Shown here one piece after another: positions 38,398-47,462 of a stretch of DNA of 64,000 nucleotides (position 1 is the first letter of the stretch; every line of letters begins with the position of its first letter). Under the pieces are notes generated by a model. The model had not been told where the DNA came from. It ran no database searches and saw only the letters and a program-made list of their open reading frames with translations. A program made the translations under genes and the position numbers. This DNA comes from PALSA-129 sp963842505 (lineage in GTDB: Bacteria > Acidobacteriota > Terriglobia > Bryobacterales > Bryobacteraceae), in NCBI GenBank assembly GCA_963842505.1, contig CAWJGZ010000002.1, positions 248,001-312,000 of the forward strand, given 5' to 3'.

Positions 38398-39450
38398 TCA
38401 CTTTCCGTCGACGAACCTCGTGGTAGTCCGTTCTATCAACACACCGGGAACCTGCTGGAGAACCGGTTGACTAAGGTCCTTCTGCATCAGGCCGCGCACG
38501 AGTTCCATCGTCCGTTCAACCATGATTCCGAGCGGCTGGCGAACAGTGGTCAGTGCGTAACTTGGCCATGAAGCCATGGATATGTCATCGAATCCTACGA
38601 TCGACACATCGTCGGGAATTGCCAGACCCAGTTCCCGGCGCGCGGCATCCAGAGCTCCGATTGCGAGGATGTCGTTTGCGCCAAAAATCGCCTGAGGCCG
38701 GTCGGGCGTTTTGAGCAGGTTCAGCGCGGCGGCATATCCGTCTTCGTAGCTGAATACCTGCCCTCCCATTACCCGCGGCGGGCTCAGCCCCCGCTCGACA
38801 CAGCGTGCGCTAAAGCCCTGCCAACGATCCAGGTTCGTAGCGGCGTCGAAACGACCCGCTACAAAGGCGAGTTGCCGGTGTCCGCGATCGATCAGATGAT
38901 CGGCCACCATTCGTCCGCCGAGTTCGTTATCGCAGGTAATGCTGAACGAATGCGCGTCGGTGGCCCGGCGGTTAAAGCAGATAACCGGCGTTCCGACTCT
39001 CCGGCAAGCATCCGACGCCGTCGACAACAATGTCGTGGCGAGAAGGATGACGACATCGGGATGATAGGACAGAAGCACCCGTACCGCGTCCTCCTGACTG
39101 CGCAACTTGTTCGTGACCACAAGCATCACGTTGAAGTCGATTGACTGAAGTTGCTCGCTGAGCTGGTTCAGCGCCTCCGGGTAGAAAGGGTTTGTAATAT
39201 CCGAAACCACAATCCCCACGATTCGACTACTTTTGGTAATCAATCCCCGCGCCAAGGGGTTGGGCTGGTAGCCGATTTCGGCCGCGTGCAGCAAGACCTT
39301 CTCGCGCGTCTCGGACGCGATCACTGAGCCCTCGTAGAAGGCGCGGGAGACAGTTGAGACGGACATGCCCATCTGGCGTGCCAGGTCCTTGACCGTGATT
39401 CGGCGCCTGCGATAACTATCGGCAGGGGCATCGGACATTTTCTTACTCAT
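38398..39450 (-). CDS. LacI-family transcriptional regulator
   Basis: A ~350-aa regulator with the LacI helix-turn-helix ITVKDLARQMGMSVSTVSRA and hinge helix NPLARGLITK. The periplasmic-binding-protein-like sensor domain has VGIVVSDITNPFYPEA, ICFNRRA and FGANDILAIGALDAARR. I use ATG 39450; GTG 39507 would add 19 residues and ATG 39438 would remove 4, and none has a strong ribosome-binding site. It is divergent from the intact TonB receptor gene at 40379. Two GAACGTTC palindromes in the gap between them are good candidates for its operators. The inducer is probably a sugar. Confidence 0.88.
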   Translation of the reverse strand: MSKKMSDAPADSYRRRRITVKDLARQMGMSVSTVSRAFYEGSVIASETREKVLLHAAEIGYQPNPLARGLITKSSRIVGIVVSDITNPFYPEALNQLSEQLQSIDFNVMLVVTNKLRSQEDAVRVLLSYHPDVVILLATTLLSTASDACRRVGTPVICFNRRATDAHSFSITCDNELGGRMVADHLIDRGHRQLAFVAGRFDAATNLDRWQGFSARCVERGLSPPRVMGGQVFSYEDGYAAALNLLKTPDRPQAIFGANDILAIGALDAARRELGLAIPDDVSIVGFDDISMASWPSYALTTVRQPLGIMVERTMELVRGLMQKDLSQPVLQQVPGVLIERTTTRFVDGK

Positions 39451-39851
39451 TTCGATAATGATAAGCTGATCGTCGCTCGTCTGGCCTTGAGGAACTTTCC
39501 GTTCCACAGGCCATCCGCCAGAATAGCTGCCACCGTAGAACGTACTGTAGCATCGCCGGCAGCAACAGTGGTAGCGTCGAGTCCCCGCTTCAAAAACCTA
39601 ACCACTGTTGCTCCTTAATCTCATGGTCGCCTGTCACTGAGAAAGAACTACCAATGACGAAGCGGGTAATATGACAGGCCATTCACGGCTAAGGCAATCA
39701 CCTTGACATCGAGCGAACCAGCCGAACCGGCGCAGTCTCACGTAATCGCACCGGCTACCAGTATTGAGTGGCAGCGGCTTCCCGACACAAGGCGTCGTCG
39801 CTCCCGCACCCCGGAATTGATATGGCCAGCGGGATTCTTTCTTCACTAAAA

Positions 39852-39863
39852 GAGAACGTTCTC
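39852..39863. promoter_or_regulatory. Candidate LacI-type operator (distal)
   Basis: The perfect palindrome GAGAACGTTCTC shares the core GAACGTTC with the larger palindrome at 40073-40090. It lies ~400 bp from the lacI-type start and ~220 bp upstream of the second site, which would allow looping. The rest of 39508-40027 holds no supportable gene. Confidence 0.5.
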
Positions 39864-39922
39864 ATATTTCGAGGCCCGCGTCAAGCCCAAGTTCATCTTT
39901 CCGAAGCGCTACGCTTAATTGC

Positions 39923-39959
39923 TCAATACTCTAGGCACCATTGTTCAATACTCTAGGCA
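39923..39959. repeat. Two 15-bp direct repeats with a 22-bp period
   Basis: TCAATACTCTAGGCA occurs at 39923-39937 and again at 39945-39959. The 22-bp spacing places both on the same face of the helix (two turns), as for binding sites of a tandem-binding activator. They are ~70 bp upstream of the -35 box at 40028. Confidence 0.6.
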
Positions 39960-40027
39960 TTGTTAGATATTGCCTGATGCCGTCCAAGGCATGCTGCCCG
40001 CGGGCCAGGAGCCGCTCAAGTTTAGTC

Positions 40028-40055
40028 TTGACAAGAGGGAAGTAGGGTGTATAAT
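40028..40055 (+). promoter_or_regulatory. Strong sigma-70-like promoter of the TonB receptor operon
   Basis: TTGACA (40028-40033), a 16-bp spacer and TATAAT (40050-40055): both hexamers are perfect consensus. Transcription would begin near 40062, leaving a leader of over 300 bases before the receptor start. The operator palindrome at 40073 sits just downstream of the start point, where a repressor would block transcription. Confidence 0.75.
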
Positions 40056-40072
40056 CGCCTTGTTTGCCAAAA

Positions 40073-40090
40073 AATGGGAACGTTCCCATT
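40073..40090. promoter_or_regulatory. Perfect 18-bp palindromic operator for a LacI-type repressor
   Basis: AATGGGAACGTTCCCATT is a perfect palindrome with a central CG, the classic LacI-family operator form. It lies 18 bp after the -10 box and ~620 bp from the divergent LacI-family gene. With the related site at 39852 it gives a likely two-operator arrangement. Confidence 0.7.
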
Positions 40091-40378
40091 GCAATGCTGC
40101 GCGCCCGCAGCGGCTCGAACCTTAGTACTGGGCCGGGTAGACAAGGGTCGGAATTCCAGCCTACTATCCAGTTTAAAGGTTTAGAGACCTTAATCTCTTT
40201 ATTAATGGCGCCGGGCGTGGCCTCCGGGCGGTCTACCCCGGAGTAATAGTGCTAGATGTAGAAAAAAACAGCACAGGTGAAGGCCTCGCTCGAACCCAGG
40301 TTGACTGGTTGGAGCGGGGCGGCATTCACAGAGGTTGGAGCCTTGCACCTTGTAGTGTACGAAAGGGATTTGTTGACC

Positions 40379-43300
40379 ATGTATCGTTTACGTTTGATTG
40401 CAGTTCTGGTTCTGACGGCATGCTTCAGCGCCAGTTTGGCCTATTCTCAGGCTGTTACTGGCACCCTGCTGGGAAGCATCACGGATGCTTCTGGCGGCAC
40501 GGTGCACAACGCGAAAGTGACCATAACGGAGGAAACCACGGCGGTTTCCCACATCGTTCAAACCAATGAAAGCGGCAATTTTACTTTTCCGAACCTGGCG
40601 CCCGGCCGCTATGCCGTAACGGTGGAGATGGCCGGTTTCAAGAGAGAAGTTCGTAAGGGAGTGGACGTGGTAGTGGACACCACCAGCCGCGTCAATCTGC
40701 AACTGCAACCCGGGAACGTTACCGAGAGTATCGAAGTCACAGCGGCGGCCCCGGTGCTGCAGACGGACCGGGCGGATGTCGGCCGCTCGATGGAAACCGT
40801 AGTCATGGCAAATCTGCCAATGGGTGCGAGCCGCAATTTCCAATCGCTCTTAAACCTGGTGCCGGGGACGGCGCCGGCCACGTGGCAGCATTCGCAGTTC
40901 TTCAACTCCGGCGGGTCGCTGCAGACGGAAGTGAACGGCCAGGCACGCGAGGGCAATGAATACCAGATCGAAGGCATCGACGACGACGAGCGCACGGGGC
41001 TGCTGCAGATTCTGGTTCCACCGGCGGAAGCCATTCAAACGGTGGATGTCTCGACGAACAACTTCGAAGCGGAGTTGGGGCGCGCAGCGGGCGGCGTGAC
41101 CAACGTCATTCTGAAGTCGGGCAGCAACGTGATCCATGGGGCGGCCTACGAATTCCTGCAAAATACGGATCTGGATGCACGGGCCTTTTTCAACGCCTCG
41201 TTGGGGCACGTAGCGTACAACTATTTTGGCGGCAACCTGGGCGCCCCGATTCGGAAGAACAAACTGTTTGTCTTTGCCGACTACTTGAGGATCGAGGACC
41301 ACGAGGCCAACACCAGCCTGGTGACGATTCCCTCCTCGGCCAGCCGGACGGGAGATTTGAGTGCGGCCCCGAGCGTGATCTATGACCCCACCACAGGGCT
41401 GCAAAACGGCACGGATGCCGGGCGCACTCCGTTCCCGGGCAACCAGATTCCGGCCAGCCGGATCAACGCGGTGTCGGCGGCAATCCTGGCGCTGGTGCCG
41501 GGTCCCAATGAAAGCTTCAACACGGCATCCCCATCGAACAATTATTTCGCGGCACTGCCGTTCCACAAGACCCAGGATTCCGTGGATGTGAAGGTCGACT
41601 ACAACATGTCGGACAAAGACCGGCTGACGGGGAGGTTCAGTTACCAGAGGCCGGTGGTGTTCCAGGCGCCGTTGTTCGGCATGGCCGGTGGAGACGGGCC
41701 GGGCACCGCTTTTATGGGAACGGGAATTCAAAAGACCTATAGCGCGGGCATCAACTACAACCGTGTGATCACGCCCACGTTCCTGACGGAACTTCGCCTG
41801 GGCGTGGCGCACTATAACAACCAGGCACAGCCGAGCGACTTCGGCACCAACGCCGCGACGGCGCTGGGCATCCCGGGCGTGAACCTGGCCTCCGATCCAT
41901 TCACCAGCGGAATCGTAGGGATCCAGCTCAACGGCCCGTTCTCGAATCCGTTTATCGGGTACTCCGCGAGCCTGCCCTGGGACCGCGCCGAAGCCAACAT
42001 CGACATTGTCAACACCTGGACCAAGATCCAGGCCAACCACACCTTCAAATGGGGTGTGGATATTCGCCGTGTCCGCGACGACTTGCTGCAGGATCAAACC
42101 TACAGCCCGCGCGGGCTATACAATTTCGGCACCAGCCAAACATCCATTCTGGGCGCGACGACCAGTTGGGGCAATGATATGGCCAGCTTCCTGCTGGATC
42201 AGCCCAGCAGCGTCGGGCGCGATCTGGACACCTACTTCCCGGCGTACCGGGACACCTGGGTTTTCGCCTACGGCGGGGATAAGTGGCAGGTCTCGCCCAA
42301 GTTGACCCTGGATCTGGGACTGCGCTGGGAATTCTACGCGCCGGGCACGCCGCACTTCCCCGGCGGATTTTCCGATTACGATCCTTACAGCAACGAGCTG
42401 ATTGTGGCGGGAGTCGGAAGCAATCCGATGAACCTGGGCATGCAGTCGCATTACAAGCATTTCGCACCGCGTTTCGGTCTGGCGTATCGTTTGACCGATA
42501 AGACCGTATTGCGCGGGGGGTTCGGCATGAGCTACACGCCGTTCCAGGACAACACCTACGCATACAACTTCCCGGTGAGAGCCAACAACGCATACAACAC
42601 GAGCGCGACCGGGAACGGCTACGGTCCAGCAGTACTGGGCGATGGGGTTACAGCAGCGACCTTCCAAGCGGGCTTCCCCGCGCCGGTGCCCATCGTGATT
42701 CCGTCGAACGGGATCATTACTCCAACGGGCACACTGGCAAGCTCAAATTTCGACGTGATTCCGAAGGATTTTAACAACACCTACGTGGAATCCTGGAACA
42801 TGGCGCTGCAGCGAGCGCTGCCGGCGCACTTCACGCTGGATGTCGCCTACGTCGGCAACCACGGAGTCCGCACACCCACCAACTACAACTTAAATGTGCC
42901 TTACACGCTGGGCTTGGGCAGTGCGGCGGACCTTTTCTTCCCACGCACGCAGAGTTACACCGAGCGCTGGCGTGGCTTCTCCTCCAGTTATAACGCGCTA
43001 CAGGCGAAGTTCGACCGGCGTTTTTCGGCCGGTCTGAACATCACGACCTCCTTCACCTGGCAGAAGGCCATGGATAACCAAACCGACGACGATGGCAACC
43101 TGTTGTGGTACATCGACACCCAGCGAAACTGGGCGCGCACCGATTTCGACCGGACTCTGAACTTCGTGCAGAGCTATGTCTACCAGTTGCCGATCGGACC
43201 CGGCAAGAAGTTCCTGTCCAACGGTGTGGCGGGGAAGGTACTCGGCGGCTGGCAGGTGTCGGGCATCCTGACGATGCTCACCGGAACGCCGTTTTACATC

Positions 43301-43747
43301 ACCGCCAACAGCGGCGCTCTGAACACGCCGGGTGAGACGCAGACGGCCAACCAGGTGGCCCCGGTCCAGATTCTGCACGGGGCGCCCGGCCAGCCCTGGT
43401 TCAGCACGGCCAGCTTTACCCAGCCAGGTGGAACGGGGGTGTTCGGCAGCAGTGGCCGCAATATCCTCAGCGGACCCGGCATGTTCCGAATCGACTTGTC
43501 GATGTTTAAGACGTTCGCGTTCACCGAGCGGATCAAGATGGAACTCCGCGCCGAAAGTTTCGACCTGACCAATACGCCGGCGTTCAGCAATCCGAACGCT
43601 TCCTGCTCCGCCCCGGTCGGGCAGGCCTGCAACACTAGCAATGCCAGTTTCGGCACGATCCAAGGCACAGTCAACAGCGGTTCCGGTGTAAATGGCATCG
43701 GCCAGTTCGGCCGTGCGTTCCAACTCGGAGCCAAGTTGACTTTCTAG
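40379..43747 (+). CDS. Oar-like TonB-dependent outer-membrane receptor
   Basis: A 1122-aa receptor. It has a signal peptide (LIAVLVLTACFSASLAYSQ), an N-terminal carboxypeptidase-regulatory-like Ig domain (TGTLLGSITDASGGTVHNAKV), a plug domain (APVLQTDRADVGRSMETV) and a long 22-strand-type barrel ending QFGRAFQLGAKLTF. ATG 40379 is chosen because it starts the signal peptide; the upstream in-frame extension is not signal-like. These receptors are the acidobacterial counterpart of SusC and import oligosaccharides. The promoter and operator at 40028-40090 control it. It leads an operon with the esterase and PEP-CTERM genes. Confidence 0.92.
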   Translation: MYRLRLIAVLVLTACFSASLAYSQAVTGTLLGSITDASGGTVHNAKVTITEETTAVSHIVQTNESGNFTFPNLAPGRYAVTVEMAGFKREVRKGVDVVVDTTSRVNLQLQPGNVTESIEVTAAAPVLQTDRADVGRSMETVVMANLPMGASRNFQSLLNLVPGTAPATWQHSQFFNSGGSLQTEVNGQAREGNEYQIEGIDDDERTGLLQILVPPAEAIQTVDVSTNNFEAELGRAAGGVTNVILKSGSNVIHGAAYEFLQNTDLDARAFFNASLGHVAYNYFGGNLGAPIRKNKLFVFADYLRIEDHEANTSLVTIPSSASRTGDLSAAPSVIYDPTTGLQNGTDAGRTPFPGNQIPASRINAVSAAILALVPGPNESFNTASPSNNYFAALPFHKTQDSVDVKVDYNMSDKDRLTGRFSYQRPVVFQAPLFGMAGGDGPGTAFMGTGIQKTYSAGINYNRVITPTFLTELRLGVAHYNNQAQPSDFGTNAATALGIPGVNLASDPFTSGIVGIQLNGPFSNPFIGYSASLPWDRAEANIDIVNTWTKIQANHTFKWGVDIRRVRDDLLQDQTYSPRGLYNFGTSQTSILGATTSWGNDMASFLLDQPSSVGRDLDTYFPAYRDTWVFAYGGDKWQVSPKLTLDLGLRWEFYAPGTPHFPGGFSDYDPYSNELIVAGVGSNPMNLGMQSHYKHFAPRFGLAYRLTDKTVLRGGFGMSYTPFQDNTYAYNFPVRANNAYNTSATGNGYGPAVLGDGVTAATFQAGFPAPVPIVIPSNGIITPTGTLASSNFDVIPKDFNNTYVESWNMALQRALPAHFTLDVAYVGNHGVRTPTNYNLNVPYTLGLGSAADLFFPRTQSYTERWRGFSSSYNALQAKFDRRFSAGLNITTSFTWQKAMDNQTDDDGNLLWYIDTQRNWARTDFDRTLNFVQSYVYQLPIGPGKKFLSNGVAGKVLGGWQVSGILTMLTGTPFYITANSGALNTPGETQTANQVAPVQILHGAPGQPWFSTASFTQPGGTGVFGSSGRNILSGPGMFRIDLSMFKTFAFTERIKMELRAESFDLTNTPAFSNPNASCSAPVGQACNTSNASFGTIQGTVNSGSGVNGIGQFGRAFQLGAKLTF

Positions 43748-43812
43748 CGAAACCTATTTCGTAGGTGGGTTTCGTGCACCAGTAAAAGCTTTTTGATTAG
43801 ATCGAAAGTGAA

Positions 43813-43857
43813 GCGTTGGGCACCCCGATTGGAACTACCAACCGGGGTACCCAACGC
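43813..43857 (+). terminator. Large stem-loop after the TonB receptor gene
   Basis: GCGTTGGGCACCCCGATTGG (43813-43832) pairs with CCAACCGGGGTACCCAACGC (43838-43857) with two mismatches and a 5-base loop. There is no T-tract, so it may attenuate transcription or protect the receptor mRNA rather than stop it fully. Confidence 0.55.
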
Positions 43858-43956
43858 GAGTCCTGTACCCCTCGCAAGGCCGAAAGAAGGCGGGGGCTGT
43901 ATTAAATCGTTAGCCGAACTACAAACTCAACCGAGTATTGCAATGAAAGGAAAAAG

Positions 43957-46515
43957 ATGAGCAATGTGACTACTTCAAAGACAAGAAGTGTGATTTTCAT
44001 GCCCGTTCTGATCGCGTTACTGCTTCTACTCAGCTCGATCAGCGGTTACGCAGCCACTCCTCCGATTTACGCGGCTGGACACTATGGGTACAGTTGGTAT
44101 GTGGCGTCCAACGACGGTTCCTACCAACCGTATGGTATCTACGTGCCCACAGGTTACAACAGCAGTGTGCCCGCTGGCATAGTCTTCTACAGCATGCACG
44201 GGTCTCATGGGCACTGTACCGACAGTTTCGCTTCTGTTGCGACGAACTGGGCTAATGCTAACAACGCTCTGCTCGTCAGTCTCGAGGACCGTTACTCCCA
44301 GAACTTCGACGGCACTGGCGAGGTGGAACTCTTCGATGTTATCGCCGCTCTGAAAACGAGCTACAGCATCGATCCGACCCGCCTGTACGGCGAAGGGGAC
44401 TCGATGGGCGCACACCCCAATTACCTGTGGCCTTTCCGATTCCCCGGTCTCTTCGCCGCCAACGCACCTGACGCCGGATGGACCTCGTTCCAGGACTTCT
44501 ACTTCAAGTGGTACGCCGGACTGAGTGAAGACGTAGGCCATTGGGGTAATCAATCCGAGGCGCCCAATCAGAATAACCATCCGCCCGCTCCGGGCAGCCC
44601 GCAGGACAACGCCATGTACGCGGACGCCTCGCGCCGACCACTGCTGGAGAACGCTTCCGCCTACTACCATGCTGAAAACGGCCAATATCAGCCCATCTTC
44701 ATTAGCTACACCACGGGCGATCCCACGAATCAGGAGGAGAACGCTCTCTGGATCATTGGCGCGCTCGCCGGTTTTGGCTACAATACCGCGACGATCCATT
44801 CCGTTGTCGGCACCAGCCACGGCCAGTCTTATAACCAAAGCCTGATCTACCCGTTTTTCACCGGCAAGACCGCAACTGTCAACCCCACAAGTGTTGTCTA
44901 TAACACGAACTTTCTTAAGTACAACACTGCCTATTGGATAACGATTGATCGGTTGCAGTACACGAACCAATTTACGCGGCTCACAGCAAACATTTCCGCG
45001 CCCAATACCGTTACTGTCACGGCCTCAAACCTCGTGCAATACACCCTTGCCCTAAACAGCGCCCTGGTGAACATGAGCCAGCCAGTAGCAGTTTACACCA
45101 ATGGAGTGCTCAGCTATAGTGGGCCGGCCGCTTCGAGCCTCACGTTTTATGCCACCGTTTCGCCGGCCAACACCATCACCGGATGGTCTACCGCAAATTC
45201 CTTGCCCGGCACCTTGGTCAAGAACCATACGATCGAAGGTCCCATCAATCATTACTTGATGTCCAAGTTCGTCCTGGTCTACGGCACGGCTGGCACTGCG
45301 GCGCAGACCGCTCAGAACCAGGCAGACGCGCAACAGTTTGCCACGGAATGGAACGATTACGAGGAAGGATACTATAACTCGCACGACTCGGGTGCGGGCA
45401 ATGCCTGGAATCTTCCCCCGCAGAACTGGCTGACACCCATCCCGGATACCGCCGTAACTCCTGCCATGATCGCTTCCAGCAATTTGCGACTGTTCGGCGA
45501 TCACAATACCAACAGTATCACGGCTCAGATCAAGAACGCTCTTCCGCTGACGTTATTGGACAACGGCGTTAGTGTAGGCGGCCGTACTTATACCGGCGAT
45601 AGCGTACGCTACGCGATGATCTACCCCAACCCGCTGAACCCGAATCAATATGTTGTTGTGGGCCGGGGCTATCTGACGGAATACGATACCGACGCCAAAG
45701 CCGACAGCAATGATGAGCGCTGGGGTTGTAACCTGGAGCGGTTGCCCTGGGACCAGCCGGACTACACCGTGTGGACGTATACTCCCCGGACCGAATTGGC
45801 GACCGACGCCTACCCTGGCACGACTGCCAACCCGCCCCTCACTGTGCAAAATCCCGACAGCACGCGCTTCCGGCATACACCTGCTGAATATCTCGAGGCT
45901 GGCTATTTTGATCAGAACTGGCAGTTGGACACTACGCCGCCAGTAACTACAGCGAGTGTTCAGACACCGGGTCAGGGCATTCAGATCACCCTGTCAGCGG
46001 CTGACAATCTGGGCGGTTTTGGGGTATCCGGGACGAATTACCGCGTAGACGGCGGCGCCTGGACAACCTACACGACGCCTTTCACACTCAATTCATACCT
46101 GCACAAGGTTGACTATTATTCAACCGACGCTGCAAGTCGCGACACATCGCCGCAGGGCGTGGTTCCAAACAATGTGGAAACTGTCAAGTCCACCGGTATT
46201 GCCATGGCGAAGAGCGGTTTCGTGTACAACTTCACGACCAACCGCTTCAGCCAGACCGTCACTCTGACCAATCTGGACACCACGAATAGCGTACCCGGCC
46301 CGGTTTCACTGGTGTTGGACAGCCTGAGCAGCAACGCAACCCTGTACAACCCGAACGGCGTGACGGCGGTGCAATTGCCAGCCGGCAGCCCCTATGTGAA
46401 TACTTCCTCCCTGGCGCCTGGTGCGAGCGTAACATTTGTTATGCAGTTCACCGATCCGGCCAAGACCGGGATCACTTACAACGCGCGAGTACTGGCAGGC
46501 TCGGCAGCTCGCTAA
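43957..46515 (+). CDS. Large secreted alpha/beta-hydrolase (CE1/feruloyl-esterase-like) with Ig-like C-terminus
   Basis: An 852-aa protein with a signal peptide (LIALLLLLSSISGYAAT). The N-terminal ~330 residues look like an esterase/PHB-depolymerase-type hydrolase: YGIYVPTGYNSSVPAG, an HGSHGHC oxyanion-type segment and a nucleophile elbow GEGDSMGAHPN, with a late His in VVGTSHGQSYN. The middle part is unassigned. The region ~660-740 (TTPPVTTASVQTPGQGIQITLSA) resembles OmpL47/bacterial Ig-like domains, followed by a further beta domain. The substrate is unknown; feruloyl or acetyl esters of plant polymers fit the setting. GC is slightly lower than in the neighbours. Confidence 0.65.
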   Translation: MSNVTTSKTRSVIFMPVLIALLLLLSSISGYAATPPIYAAGHYGYSWYVASNDGSYQPYGIYVPTGYNSSVPAGIVFYSMHGSHGHCTDSFASVATNWANANNALLVSLEDRYSQNFDGTGEVELFDVIAALKTSYSIDPTRLYGEGDSMGAHPNYLWPFRFPGLFAANAPDAGWTSFQDFYFKWYAGLSEDVGHWGNQSEAPNQNNHPPAPGSPQDNAMYADASRRPLLENASAYYHAENGQYQPIFISYTTGDPTNQEENALWIIGALAGFGYNTATIHSVVGTSHGQSYNQSLIYPFFTGKTATVNPTSVVYNTNFLKYNTAYWITIDRLQYTNQFTRLTANISAPNTVTVTASNLVQYTLALNSALVNMSQPVAVYTNGVLSYSGPAASSLTFYATVSPANTITGWSTANSLPGTLVKNHTIEGPINHYLMSKFVLVYGTAGTAAQTAQNQADAQQFATEWNDYEEGYYNSHDSGAGNAWNLPPQNWLTPIPDTAVTPAMIASSNLRLFGDHNTNSITAQIKNALPLTLLDNGVSVGGRTYTGDSVRYAMIYPNPLNPNQYVVVGRGYLTEYDTDAKADSNDERWGCNLERLPWDQPDYTVWTYTPRTELATDAYPGTTANPPLTVQNPDSTRFRHTPAEYLEAGYFDQNWQLDTTPPVTTASVQTPGQGIQITLSAADNLGGFGVSGTNYRVDGGAWTTYTTPFTLNSYLHKVDYYSTDAASRDTSPQGVVPNNVETVKSTGIAMAKSGFVYNFTTNRFSQTVTLTNLDTTNSVPGPVSLVLDSLSSNATLYNPNGVTAVQLPAGSPYVNTSSLAPGASVTFVMQFTDPAKTGITYNARVLAGSAAR

Positions 46516-46531
46516 TCTGGAGAACAAAAAC

Positions 46532-47218
46532 ATGTCCCTAAATCGACTATTTAAACCTATCTTTTCCGCGGCTGCACTCCTCTTGCTTGGGAGCGCAACG
46601 GCCATGGCCGGCCTGGTTGACCTGCAATTCGACCTAAATACCAGCTCGCTCGTGGGGTCGGGACCGTTCTACCTCGCCTTCCAACTGGCCGACGGCAGCG
46701 GGACGGGCGACGCCAACAACACGGTCAACCTGTCCAATTTCGACTTCTTTGGCGGCTCCGCGTCGGCTCCCCCCGCTGTGCTTTTTGGCGGAGCGAGCGG
46801 CAGCCTGCAATCCGGCTTCACAATCACCGATAGCGATCCCTTTTTCAACGCGGCAATCCAGGGATTCACGCCGGGCACGGAGCTATCGTTCACGGCTACC
46901 TACACCAACAACGCCGATGCGGGAGGCTTCAACGACATGTTCTCGTTGTCTCTCCTGGATAGCGGCGGAAACGGGATTCCAACGCTCGACGCGCTCAATG
47001 ACACGTTGATCACGATCACACTGGACGGCACACTGCAACCGGCCGTACCAGGCTTCCCGGGGACCAACTCACCGCCGGTGCAAGTTTTTGCCACCGATCT
47101 GAGCCAGACCGATTACAATGTGCCGGCAGCTAATATAGTGCCGGAACCGGGGAGCATGGTGCTGCTGGGAAGCGCACTCGCCGGACTGGGACTGTTGCGC
47201 TTTCGCCGCCGGAATTAG
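46532..47218 (+). CDS. PEP-CTERM sorting-domain protein
   Basis: A 228-aa exported protein with a signal peptide (ALLLLGSATAMAG), a beta-rich body poor in Cys, and a canonical C-terminal sorting tag: VPEPGSMVLLGSALAGLG followed by LRFRRRN. Such proteins are processed by exosortase at PEP and displayed or released. It lies 16 bp after the esterase-like gene, so the two are probably co-transcribed. ATG 46532 fits the signal peptide. Its function beyond surface localisation is unknown. Confidence 0.85.
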   Translation: MSLNRLFKPIFSAAALLLLGSATAMAGLVDLQFDLNTSSLVGSGPFYLAFQLADGSGTGDANNTVNLSNFDFFGGSASAPPAVLFGGASGSLQSGFTITDSDPFFNAAIQGFTPGTELSFTATYTNNADAGGFNDMFSLSLLDSGGNGIPTLDALNDTLITITLDGTLQPAVPGFPGTNSPPVQVFATDLSQTDYNVPAANIVPEPGSMVLLGSALAGLGLLRFRRRN

Positions 47219-47270
47219 AACCGTAGATCCGGCGCAACTTTAGCTCCGCAATCTCGGAGATTCTCCTTCG

Positions 47271-47304
47271 GGCAGTGGGTCAGCTTCGGAACTGACCCAT
47301 TGCC
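47271..47304 (+). terminator. Rho-independent-type hairpin after the PEP-CTERM gene
   Basis: GGCAGTGGGTCAG pairs with CTGACCCATTGCC around CTTCGGAA (one G-T pair), followed by the pyrimidine-rich CTTCTTCGTTTTCCC. It would end the TonB receptor/esterase/PEP-CTERM operon. Confidence 0.7.
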
Positions 47305-47462
47305 CTTCTTCGTTTTCCCTCGACCATTGACTGGGCCTCACGGCACAGCCGGTCCTCCAGGCCGGCTTCCAGGGGTTTGCCGATCCACTGTCAAACGACT
47401 ATGGAAGCGCTGACATGTTCATCCGGAGAATGGATTCCCGAAAGACAAGAGGAAATTGAAAA

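Noticed and set aside
39923..39959. Short direct repeats considered as a CRISPR array
   Set aside because: Only two 15-bp units with a 7-bp spacer and no cas genes; more like paired regulator sites.
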